From: Oscillospiraceae bacterium
Lineage (GTDB): Bacteria; Bacillota_A; Clostridia; Oscillospirales; Ruminococcaceae
Assembly: GCA_017414145.1 (NCBI GenBank)
Contig: JAFPQL010000046.1
Coordinates: 1-6,800 of the forward strand
Direction: 5' to 3'
DNA: 6,800 bases
The stretch's first letter is position 1, and each line of letters begins with the position of its first letter. The position numbers and the translations under genes are program-made. Below, piece by piece: positions 1 to 4,820 of the stretch. Below the pieces are notes generated by a model. It had not been told where the DNA came from. It saw only the letters and a program-made list of their open reading frames with translations, and did no database searches.

Positions 1-361
1 GCCGGTAGGCGCAGAATGCCAGAACCGTCAGCAAGGTGCCGGACAGTCCGAACAGTGCCAGAAAGGCATCGGTGCGAGTGCGGGTGTAATCCGGAAAAAC
101 CCGCATCTGCGACTGTTCAGAAACGCCGATGCCGGCGTACTGTTCACTTCCGGCAGCAATCCGGTCGGGATCCGGCTGAACAGTCAGGCTGCCGCCGCCC
201 GCGATGTGCAGCGCTGTGCGGATTTCCCGCCTTGTGAAGCGGTCGGCGAGTCTGCCGGAGAGCAGCCATGCACCGGCGGCTGCCAGCAGCAGTCCGGCAA
301 GCCAGAAGAGGAGGATCCGCCGGTTGCCGCGGTTGGAGATCAGTCGTTCTGCGCGGTCCAT
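1..361 (-). CDS. Two-component sensor histidine kinase, N-terminal part (cut by window edge)
   Basis: The minus-strand frame opens with ATG at 361 (MDRAERLISNRGNRR...) and stays open for 120 codons to the left edge. Residues about 16-36 form a hydrophobic helix (FWLAGLLLAAAGAWLLSG) preceded by basic residues. A polar segment of about 60 residues follows, then a second hydrophobic helix from about 98 to 118 (AFLALFGLSGTLLTVLAFCAY). Two membrane segments flanking an extracytoplasmic loop, directly behind a response regulator gene, is the standard N-terminus of a sensor kinase. The HAMP, dimerisation and ATPase parts would lie outside the window, so the kinase assignment rests on topology and context. 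The start overlaps the end of the regulator gene by 22 bases, which suggests translational coupling; a GAGAGGG stretch lies upstream of the ATG. The input signal cannot be told from this fragment. Confidence 0.72.
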   Translation of the reverse strand, partial: MDRAERLISNRGNRRILLFWLAGLLLAAAGAWLLSGRLADRFTRREIRTALHIAGGGSLTVQPDPDRIAAGSEQYAGIGVSEQSQMRVFPDYTRTRTDAFLALFGLSGTLLTVLAFCAYR

Positions 362-951
362 CTGTATCCCATCCCTCTCTTGGTCTGAATCTGTCCGCAG
401 CCCGAACCGCGGAGCTTGTCGCGCAGCCGGCTGATGTGGACGGAGAGCGTGTTGTCATTGACGAAGCAGCCCTTGGCGTCCCAGAGCGCGGCGAGAATCT
501 GCTCGCGTGTGACATAGCGTCCGGCGTTGGCGCGGAAATAGTCCAGCAGCTTCTGCTCGGTCGCGGTCAGCTCCGGCAGGGCATTCGTCTGCTCACTGCC
601 TCTGCGGCGGAGATTGGCGCGGATGCGCGAGAGCAGCTCCTGCAGGCGGAAGGGCTTGGTGATATAGTCGTCGGCGCCGGCATCGAGGCCGCGCACGATG
701 TCCTGCTCCTCGCTGCACGAGGTCAGAAAGAGAATGGGCGCAGCGGTGACGGCGCGGAGCTGTTCGCAGCAGGAAAAGCCGGTGCCGTCCGGCAGCATGA
801 CATCCAGCAGAATCAGATCGCAGCCGGGTGCCGCGGTCAGCGCTTCTTCGGCGGTCGCGGCGAGGCGGGTGCCGTATCCTTCGGTTTTCAGAGCCAGAGC
901 GATGTTGCGGCAGAGCGCTGTATCGTCATCGGCGATCAGAACGGTATACAA
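340..951 (-). CDS. OmpR/PhoB-family response regulator (TTG start)
   Basis: This is a complete transcription factor of 203 residues, phosphorylated by the kinase encoded immediately downstream. Numbered from the upstream ATG at 957, the receiver domain (about 1-118) shows the acidic triad DDD at 10-12, the phospho-acceptor D52 in LILLDVMLPDG, T79 in LFLTS and K101 in ITKPF. The C-terminal winged helix (about 127-200) shows LTATEQKLLDYF, VTREQILAALW, the recognition-helix region NDNTLSVHISRLRDKL and the terminal wing KRGMGYRW. The (V/N)DNTLxVxxxRLRxKL pattern resembles BceR-type regulators, which is suggestive only. The GGAGG at 963-959 is 1 nt from the ATG at 957 but 7 nt from TTG at 951, so TTG is the likelier start (MYTVLIADDD). 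A promoter with an embedded palindrome lies just upstream, which suggests autoregulation or regulation by another factor. Confidence 0.95.
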   Translation of the reverse strand: MYTVLIADDDTALCRNIALALKTEGYGTRLAATAEEALTAAPGCDLILLDVMLPDGTGFSCCEQLRAVTAAPILFLTSCSEEQDIVRGLDAGADDYITKPFRLQELLSRIRANLRRRGSEQTNALPELTATEQKLLDYFRANAGRYVTREQILAALWDAKGCFVNDNTLSVHISRLRDKLRGSGCGQIQTKRGMGYRWTAQND

Positions 952-958
952 TGTCATT

Positions 959-963
959 CCTCC
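959..963 (-). promoter_or_regulatory. Ribosome binding site that decides the response regulator start
   Basis: On the minus strand the sequence reads GGAGG-A-ATG-ACA-TTG. GGAGG is only one base from the ATG at 957, too close for normal initiation, and seven bases from the in-frame TTG at 951. This favours the TTG and shortens the protein by two residues. Confidence 0.7.
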
Positions 964-984
964 ATTCGTGCGGAATCCGCTTCT

Positions 985-1014
985 ATTATATCACATTTGC
1001 CCACAAATGGGCAA
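985..1014 (-). promoter_or_regulatory. Sigma-A type promoter of the two-component operon
   Basis: Reading the minus strand, there is a perfect TATAAT (990-985) preceded by TGA, giving an extended -10. TTGCCC (1014-1009) serves as a partial -35 with an 18-nt spacer. Transcription would begin near 978, leaving a leader of about 27 nt with GGAGG before the TTG start. The -35 and the spacer coincide with a perfect palindrome, so a protein bound there would be expected to block RNA polymerase. Confidence 0.72.
997..1014. promoter_or_regulatory. Palindrome site 1, TTGCCCA-N4-TGGGCAA (operator-like)
   Basis: The sequence is TTGCCCA, CAAA, TGGGCAA: two perfect 7-base arms around a 4-base spacer. It covers the -35 and most of the spacer of the regulator promoter, centred about 27 bases upstream of the predicted start point. 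A second copy sits at 1121-1138. Placement suggests an operator. The 7-4-7 layout recalls binding sites of BceR-like response regulators, but those have different half-sites and normally lie upstream of the -35, so the cognate protein is unknown. Confidence 0.6.
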
Positions 1015-1120
1015 GTCTGCCGCGGGGTTTTTCCGGCGCCGGGGAATTCGACGGGATGATCCGTGAAATTTGCGCGCAGATGCGAAGAATTCAGGGCGTT
1101 CCGCGCCCGCGGGATGCCTT

Positions 1121-1138
1121 CTGCCCATTTATGGGCAG
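1121..1138. promoter_or_regulatory. Palindrome site 2, CTGCCCA-N4-TGGGCAG (operator-like)
   Basis: The sequence is CTGCCCA, TTTA, TGGGCAG: perfect 7-base arms and a 4-base AT-rich spacer. The inner six bases of each arm are identical to site 1. The centres of the two sites are 124 bases apart, close to twelve helical turns. No promoter or ribosome binding site is evident next to it, so it may act as an auxiliary operator for the leftward promoter. Confidence 0.5.
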
Positions 1139-1179
1139 CAGATGCCCGCGCGGACAGCCCGCGTCCGGTGCTGTATCGG

Positions 1180-1205
1180 AAAAAGCGCCTGACTGCGGCG
1201 TTTTT
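1180..1205. terminator. Terminator-like hairpin in the divergent gap (symmetrical A/T tracts)
   Basis: A5, a bulged G, CGCC, a 7-base loop (TGACTGC), GGCG and T5 form a compact hairpin that could stop transcription in either direction. The stem core is only four GC pairs with a bulge, so it would be weak. It is odd in place: the genes on either side diverge from this gap, so no annotated gene is terminated by it. It could end a short transcript or insulate the two units. Confidence 0.35.
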
Positions 1206-1520
1206 GACCGATTAAGCCTCGCTGTGACGGATCGCCCGCATAAGCCGCCGGATGACCGGAGATCGGGCATCGGCAGCATGACGGTATTTTGCTGCAAACC
1301 TGCCGGAAAACAGCGCCGGAACCAGATTTCTGAAAAAATTTTTTTGAAGATTCGGACGCGGCAAAAACAGCGCATTTGCGTAATAATTGAACGAATCAAA
1401 CAAACGTTCCTGAAAAACGGCAAAAACGGAACCCTGCCGCAGAAAATCCAGAACATACGCGAATTTCAAGGCCAAGAACATTCGTTTGCACGATTTTGCT
1501 GGATTTTTCATGCCAAAAAG
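1206..1520. other. Non-coding AT-richer stretch upstream of the mraZ promoter
   Basis: I see no supported gene here on either strand: open frames lack ribosome binding sites and protein-like composition. The stretch is poorer in GC than its surroundings and carries A- and T-tracts (for example about 1333-1346) that could act as upstream activating DNA. A small inverted repeat, GAACG (1389-1393) and CGTTC (1405-1409) with an 11-base spacer, is present but has no clear role. Confidence 0.5.
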
Positions 1521-1524
1521 GGGG

Positions 1525-1553
1525 TTGACTTTTTGAACGGAGTGATGTATACT
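1525..1553 (+). promoter_or_regulatory. Sigma-A promoter driving mraZ and the division cluster
   Basis: TTGACT (1525-1530), a 17-base spacer and TATACT (1548-1553) nearly match the vegetative consensus TTGACA-17-TATAAT. Transcription would start near 1560. A G-tract and A-tracts lie just upstream. This is the best plus-strand promoter in the window and sits about 250 bases before mraZ, giving a long untranslated leader. I see no convincing set of direct TGGG-type repeats of the kind bound by MraZ in E. coli. Confidence 0.82.
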
Positions 1554-1559
1554 AATAGA

Positions 1560-1802
1560 GCAGGGATGGGCATGAAAACCCATAAATTGGAATTCGAGGG
1601 CATGAGCGAGCTCCTCCGGCCCGCTCAGGGACGCCGCGGATTCTCCTCCGAAACAAAAACAAAAATCAAACATCCTCCAAGATGTGCAGAACAAAGGAAA
1701 GACGAGACAGAGACAGCGCTGCCCTGCTGCATTCCGCCGTGAGCCTGCCGCTCAGCGGAATGCGCTGCGCTCTGCCGTCCGGCAGAAAGGGGGCGCGTCC
1801 GC
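1560..1802 (+). promoter_or_regulatory. Structured leader of mraZ mRNA
   Basis: The predicted leader is about 240 nt. In order it shows: an inverted repeat ATGGG-N8-CCCAT (1566-1583); arms TGAGCG (1603-1608) and CGCTCA (1622-1627); an A-rich unstructured stretch (about 1650-1706) containing AGAACAAAGGA (1688-1698); a long hairpin with 9-bp outer arms GCATTCCGC (1729-1737) and GCGGAATGC (1755-1763) plus an inner stem TGAGC (1740-1744)/GCTCA (1750-1754); and a small hairpin TCTGCC (1771-1776)/GGCAGA (1781-1786) ending two bases before the ribosome binding site AGGGGG (1788-1793). It matches no riboswitch class I recognise. A short frame from ATG 1572 to TGA 1740-1742 is possible but weakly supported. 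Confidence 0.45.
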
Positions 1803-2303
1803 GTGGCAAATTCCAGCTTGTCCGGCCGTTATACGGTTCTGATGGACAACCGCGGGCGCATCAGCTTTCCTGCAGCGTTCCGCACGGCAATCGGAGAGAA
1901 GCTCTACATTTCACCGAAGCTCTACGAGAAGGTGCTGGTCGTCCGCTCCGAGTCGGATTACATTGCGTACCGCGATCACCTGCTGGAGGCGGGCGAGAAG
2001 AACGGCGACACCGACCTTGATATTGAAGAAGACATCCGCGATTTCTGCATGATGACCGCAATGGTCACGCCGGATAAGAACGGCCGCATCACCGTGCCGG
2101 ACGATCTGGTGCAGTATGCCGGCATCACGAGCGGCAAGGCTGTCGTGCTGGGCATCGTGGACTACGCGGAGATCTGGGATTCCGAAGAGCTCGCGGCTTA
2201 TGAGGAAAAGAGAAAGGCCATCAGAGAGCGCAGACGCCGCCTGATGGAAATGGACAGAGATGCGCGCTACAGAGCGCGTGAAAAAGAGGTGGACTGCAAA
2301 TGA
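1803..2303 (+). CDS. mraZ: Transcriptional regulator MraZ
   Basis: MraZ is an AbrB-like DNA-binding protein that forms a ring and controls the dcw cluster it heads. The protein has 166 residues and shows the two characteristic half-domains: SGRYTVLMDNRGRISFPAAFR (7-27, with the DxxGR signature) and VTPDKNGRITVPDDLVQYAGI (88-108). The region VVLGIVDYAEIWD (114-126) matches the conserved end of the second domain (usually GxxxxxEIW). A basic, helical tail from about 131 to 166 (EKRKAIRERRRR...) makes it somewhat longer than the roughly 145 residues usual for the family, as does an acidic insert near 62-79. The start is GTG at 1803 with AGGGGG at 1788-1793, nine bases upstream; the next in-frame ATG would remove the start of the first domain. 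Its stop overlaps the rsmH start (ATGA), so the two are translationally coupled. Confidence 0.96.
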   Translation: MANSSLSGRYTVLMDNRGRISFPAAFRTAIGEKLYISPKLYEKVLVVRSESDYIAYRDHLLEAGEKNGDTDLDIEEDIRDFCMMTAMVTPDKNGRITVPDDLVQYAGITSGKAVVLGIVDYAEIWDSEELAAYEEKRKAIRERRRRLMEMDRDARYRAREKEVDCK

Positions 2304-3235
2304 CAAACGGGCAGTACCATCTGCCGGTCATGCTGGATGAGGTGCTGGACGATCTGAACATCAGACCCGACGGCATCTATCTGGACGGAACGGCAGGGGG
2401 CGGCGGTCACTCCTTTGCGATCGCAAGCCGGCTGACCGGCGGCGGACATCTCTTTGCAATGGATCAGGACCCCGACGCGATTGCGGAGGCGTCCGGACGG
2501 CTGCGCGGACTGCCTGCCACGGTGGTTCACGCGAATTTCACCGCGCTGAAATCCGTGCTCGACGCAAACGGCACCGGCGCGGACGGCATTCTGCTCGATC
2601 TCGGCGTCAGCAGCCATGAGCTCGACGAGGATGCCCGCGGCTTTTCCTATCACCGGGACGCCCCGCTCGATATGCGGATGTCCCAGCAGGGGAGAACGGC
2701 CGCCGATCTGGTTAATCAGCTGGACGAAGACGCGCTGGCGGATATCATATTCCGCTACGGCGAGGAGAAATACGCCCGCAGCATTGCCGCGAAAATTGCG
2801 GCGGCGAGGGCGGAGAAACCGATTGAGACCACGCTGGAGCTTGCGGAGCTGATTTCGCTCGCCGTCCCCGCAAAGGCAAGACGGGACAAGCATCCGGCGC
2901 GCAAGACCTTTCAGGCGCTGCGCATCGCAGTCAATGACGAGCTGAACTGTCTCGGCATTGCGCTGGAGGAGGCGTTTGCCGCACTGAAACCGCACGGCAG
3001 ACTGGTGATTCTGACCTTCCACAGTCTTGAAGACAGAATGGTCAAGCAGGCGTTTGCGAAATGGTGTACGGGATGTACCTGTCCGCCGTCGTTTCCGGTC
3101 TGTGTCTGCGGAAAGAAGGCAGCGGGCGTGCTGCCGCATAAGAAGCCGATCACAGCCTCTGCACGGGAGCTCGCGGTCAATCCGAGAGCCCGCAGTGCGA
3201 AGCTGAGATGTATAGAGAAAGCAGAGACCCTGTAA
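2300..3235 (+). CDS. rsmH: 16S rRNA (cytosine(1402)-N4)-methyltransferase RsmH (MraW)
   Basis: RsmH transfers a methyl group from S-adenosylmethionine to N4 of C1402 in the decoding centre of 16S rRNA. The 311 residues match the family's full length. Visible motifs are HLPVMLDEVLDDL (7-19), the SAM-binding loop YLDGTAGGGGHS (27-38), the acidic strand end LFAMDQDPDA (51-60), ILLDLGVSSHELD (97-109) followed by RGFSYHRDAPLDMRM, the helical part ending in ARKTFQALRIAVNDEL (200-215), GRLVILTFHSLEDRMVK (233-249), and the C-terminal SARELAVNPRARSAKLR. The segment CTGCTCPPSFPVCVCGK (256-271) holds five cysteines, a pattern common in Gram-positive members. The ATG at 2300 overlaps the mraZ stop by four bases, with AGAGGTGG at 2285-2292 seven bases upstream. 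Confidence 0.98.
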   Translation: MTNGQYHLPVMLDEVLDDLNIRPDGIYLDGTAGGGGHSFAIASRLTGGGHLFAMDQDPDAIAEASGRLRGLPATVVHANFTALKSVLDANGTGADGILLDLGVSSHELDEDARGFSYHRDAPLDMRMSQQGRTAADLVNQLDEDALADIIFRYGEEKYARSIAAKIAAARAEKPIETTLELAELISLAVPAKARRDKHPARKTFQALRIAVNDELNCLGIALEEAFAALKPHGRLVILTFHSLEDRMVKQAFAKWCTGCTCPPSFPVCVCGKKAAGVLPHKKPITASARELAVNPRARSAKLRCIEKAETL

Positions 3236-3362
3236 CACAAAACGAACAAAGAACAAAAGACAACCGGCAAAACGAGTGTGCGGTGCGGCGGATCGGCGGG
3301 CGGAAAAACAAAGAGCCTGCCGGACGCTGCGTCCACGATGCCGCGGAAAGGAGGGCATACCG
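3236..3362 (+). promoter_or_regulatory. Leader between rsmH and the ftsL-like gene
   Basis: These 127 bases hold an A-rich stretch with AGAACAAAAGA (3250-3260), a GC-rich middle, and a small perfect hairpin GGACG-CTG-CGTCC (3322-3334) just before the strong ribosome binding site AAAGGAGG (3347-3354). No promoter or terminator is clear. The gap is longer than is usual inside this operon. Reading upstream in the ftsL frame gives an open stretch from a GTG at 3276, but that start has no ribosome binding site. Confidence 0.4.
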
Positions 3363-4499
3363 GTGCTGGGCGAATATGTCAGACCGATTTCCCGTGACGC
3401 GCTGCTGACCGATGAGGAACGGCGGCGTATGACGGAAGAAAACCGCCGTCGGGCACGATCTGTCAGACCGGCAGAGCCCGACCCGTTTCCCGCGTCGGAG
3501 CCGGAATCCCGGATGTGGGACACCGTGCGCGAAAAGACGAGATTTTCCAGACGCAGCAACCGGAGCGAGTTTGCCTTCCGCACCGCGGATGCCGCAGACA
3601 GCGAAGGCGCATTTGCAGCGTATGAGGCGGGCTCCGAGCGCAAGCGCGCACAGGAGCGCAGAAGAATGTCGGAGCAGAATCGTGCGGCGGCGCACTTTCG
3701 CAGCGAGGAAACACTCCCGCGGAGAGAAGCGCGTTACCGTGTCCCGACGGATGAAGAACTGATCGCGGAGCTCCGTGCAAAAAAAGCGGAGGCGCAGCAG
3801 GATTCGGAAACGGCACGCGTCCGGCGGATGCAGCAGAGCAGCGCGAACCGGAGCCGTGCGGATTCCGGAACGGGAGGCGGCTATTATCCGCCGCTTGCCC
3901 TGCACAGCACATCGCCGTTCCCGTATGTATCGGGAAGCAGCGCGATTGCCGTGAACGCGGAATCGGAGCAACAGGTACAGCCGGAACGGCAGCTGGTCCG
4001 TCCCGATGCCGGGCAGTCCGAGCCGGAGCGGCAGACGGCTGTTCAGCCGGAGACGGCGGCAAATCCGGGTCAGAAGAAAGCCGTTCGCGGCGGGAGGTTT
4101 TCGTTGGCAAGGAGAGCAAGAATCTATCCCAGACGCATGAATGCCGTCCGCATCATCCTGATCGGCGTCGTGGCAGTTGCACTGCTCGGCATGGTCATCT
4201 ACGGCAGAGTGCAGACGAATGAGCTGTATACCGAAATATCTGCGCTGAAGACGCAGTACGAGGATATCGAAGCGAGAAATGTCAGTATGCGCTCCGAAAT
4301 GGAGGGCAAGATGACCGTCAAGAATATTGAGGAATACGCGACGGATGTGCTGAAGCTGCGGCCGCTTGACAAGTCGCAGATTCAGTATATTCAGATTCAG
4401 ACCGAGGACGAGGTCACGGTGACGGAGCCGGAGAGCAACTGGATCGTGGGCCTCAAGGACTTTTTCTCGGATATCTGGAATTTCCTGCGCGGTGACTGA
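3363..4499 (+). CDS. ftsL: FtsL/DivIC-like septum protein with long cytoplasmic extension
   Basis: This is a bitopic division protein expected to form the FtsL-DivIC(FtsB)-DivIB(FtsQ) complex and to activate the class B PBP encoded next. The start is GTG at 3363 with AAAGGAGG eight bases upstream, giving 378 residues. Residues 1-259 are hydrophilic and low in complexity, rich in Arg, Glu, Gln, Ser and Pro, and probably disordered in the cytoplasm. They include the repeat ERRRMTEENRRRA (19-31) and ERRRMSEQNRAAA (98-110). A single transmembrane helix lies at about 262-281 (VRIILIGVVAVALLGMVIYG) behind a basic RRARIYPRR stretch. A coiled coil follows (about 282-314, NELYTEISALKTQYEDIEARN), then the family-like segment IEEYATDVLKLRPLDKSQIQYI and a tail ending WIVGLKDFFSDIWNFLRGD. 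Canonical FtsL is about 100-130 residues, so the extension is unusual. Identity rests on position, topology and the C-terminal part; sequence in this family is weakly conserved. Confidence 0.8.
   Translation: MLGEYVRPISRDALLTDEERRRMTEENRRRARSVRPAEPDPFPASEPESRMWDTVREKTRFSRRSNRSEFAFRTADAADSEGAFAAYEAGSERKRAQERRRMSEQNRAAAHFRSEETLPRREARYRVPTDEELIAELRAKKAEAQQDSETARVRRMQQSSANRSRADSGTGGGYYPPLALHSTSPFPYVSGSSAIAVNAESEQQVQPERQLVRPDAGQSEPERQTAVQPETAANPGQKKAVRGGRFSLARRARIYPRRMNAVRIILIGVVAVALLGMVIYGRVQTNELYTEISALKTQYEDIEARNVSMRSEMEGKMTVKNIEEYATDVLKLRPLDKSQIQYIQIQTEDEVTVTEPESNWIVGLKDFFSDIWNFLRGD
4092..4106 (+). promoter_or_regulatory. Candidate internal ribosome binding site and TTG start inside the ftsL-like gene
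   Basis: GGGAGG (4092-4097), six bases, then TTG (4104-4106) in the same frame as the gene. Initiation here would give a 131-residue protein beginning MARRARIYPRRM and running into the transmembrane helix, the size and layout of a normal FtsL. The match in spacing and the biologically sensible product argue against pure chance, but GGGAGG also simply encodes Gly-Gly codons here. Confidence 0.4.
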
Positions 4500-4542
4500 C
4501 ATAGGATACAAAAGAGAGATCCGCCGGAACCCGTGCAGCGAG

Positions 4543-4560
4543 ACATATATAATATAAATA
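4543..4560 (+). promoter_or_regulatory. Possible weak promoter (TATAAT) before the PBP gene
   Basis: A perfect TATAAT at 4548-4553 sits in a short AT-rich island directly behind the ftsL-like gene. No TTGACA-like element lies 16-18 bases upstream, and there is no TGn extension, so it would be weak or need an activator or alternative sigma factor. Confidence 0.25.
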
Positions 4561-4734
4561 GATCATCGGCAGAAGAAAATAAAATGCCGGTCAAAAAATG
4601 TGGAGAACAAAAGAAAAGCTGAAGCATCCGCGGCAAGACACCGCTGCCCGCCGGCAGATTCCCGGCGGGGGCGATGTGCTGCCTGCCGGATGTCCGCGGG
4701 TGCCGCTGAAGCGGAATCTGCGGCAGCGCCAAGC

Positions 4735-4769
4735 GGGCGGGGGACTCAAATCTCACGCCCTTCATTTTT
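4735..4769 (+). terminator. Terminator/attenuator-like hairpin 51 bases before the PBP gene
   Basis: GGGCG (4735-4739) and GGGA (4741-4744) pair with TCTC (4751-4754, one G-U) and CGCCC (4756-4760) around a loop CTCAAA, with one G/A mismatch. TTCATTTTT (4761-4769) follows. The stem is nine pairs with an interrupted U-tract, so termination would be partial. Its position inside the operon fits an attenuator better than a full stop. Confidence 0.38.
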
Positions 4770-4820
4770 GTCCGGATGTGTCCGTGTGACCGGAAGCATC
4801 CGCGGGAAAGGAGCAGTGTC

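Larger units (their letters stand above)
4500..4820 (+). promoter_or_regulatory. Long structured leader between the ftsL-like gene and the PBP gene
   Basis: I see no gene in these 321 bases; open frames lack ribosome binding sites and protein-like composition. In order it holds: an AT-rich patch with TATAAT (4548-4553) but no good -35; AGAACAAAAGA (4604-4614); GAAGCATCCGCGG (4621-4633), repeated at 4793-4805; an 8-bp GC hairpin CCCGCCGG (4647-4654)/CCGGCGGG (4662-4669); arms TGCCGC (4701-4706)/GCGGCA (4720-4725); a terminator-like hairpin at 4735-4769; and arms CGGATG (4773-4778)/CATCCG (4797-4802) just before the ribosome binding site AAAGGAG (4807-4813). Such a long, folded gap inside the dcw cluster suggests separate control of the PBP gene. 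Confidence 0.45.

Noticed and set aside
268..1059. Plus-strand open frame of 263 codons opposite the response regulator
   Set aside because: It is antisense to a clearly conserved response regulator, has no ribosome binding site, and arises from the GC-rich third codon positions of the real gene.
1500..1600. MraZ-binding direct repeats near the mraZ promoter
   Set aside because: I looked for evenly spaced TGGG/GTGG-type repeats and found only scattered single matches, not a convincing array.
1212..1694. Minus-strand open frame of 160 codons across the gap before mraZ
   Set aside because: It covers the strong mraZ promoter on the opposite strand, lacks a ribosome binding site and has no recognisable family features.
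828..1742. Plus-strand open frame of 304 codons
   Set aside because: It begins antisense to the regulator gene and runs through both palindromes and the mraZ promoter; composition is not protein-like. Only its last 56 codons (from 1572) are kept, as a weak leader-frame idea.
3276..3362. Upstream extension of the ftsL-like gene to a GTG at 3276
   Set aside because: No ribosome binding site precedes it, whereas AAAGGAGG stands eight bases before the GTG at 3363.
2267..4511. Long minus-strand open frames (458 and 444 codons) opposite rsmH and the ftsL-like gene
   Set aside because: They mirror genuine plus-strand genes, are Arg/Cys-rich without motifs, and lack start signals.
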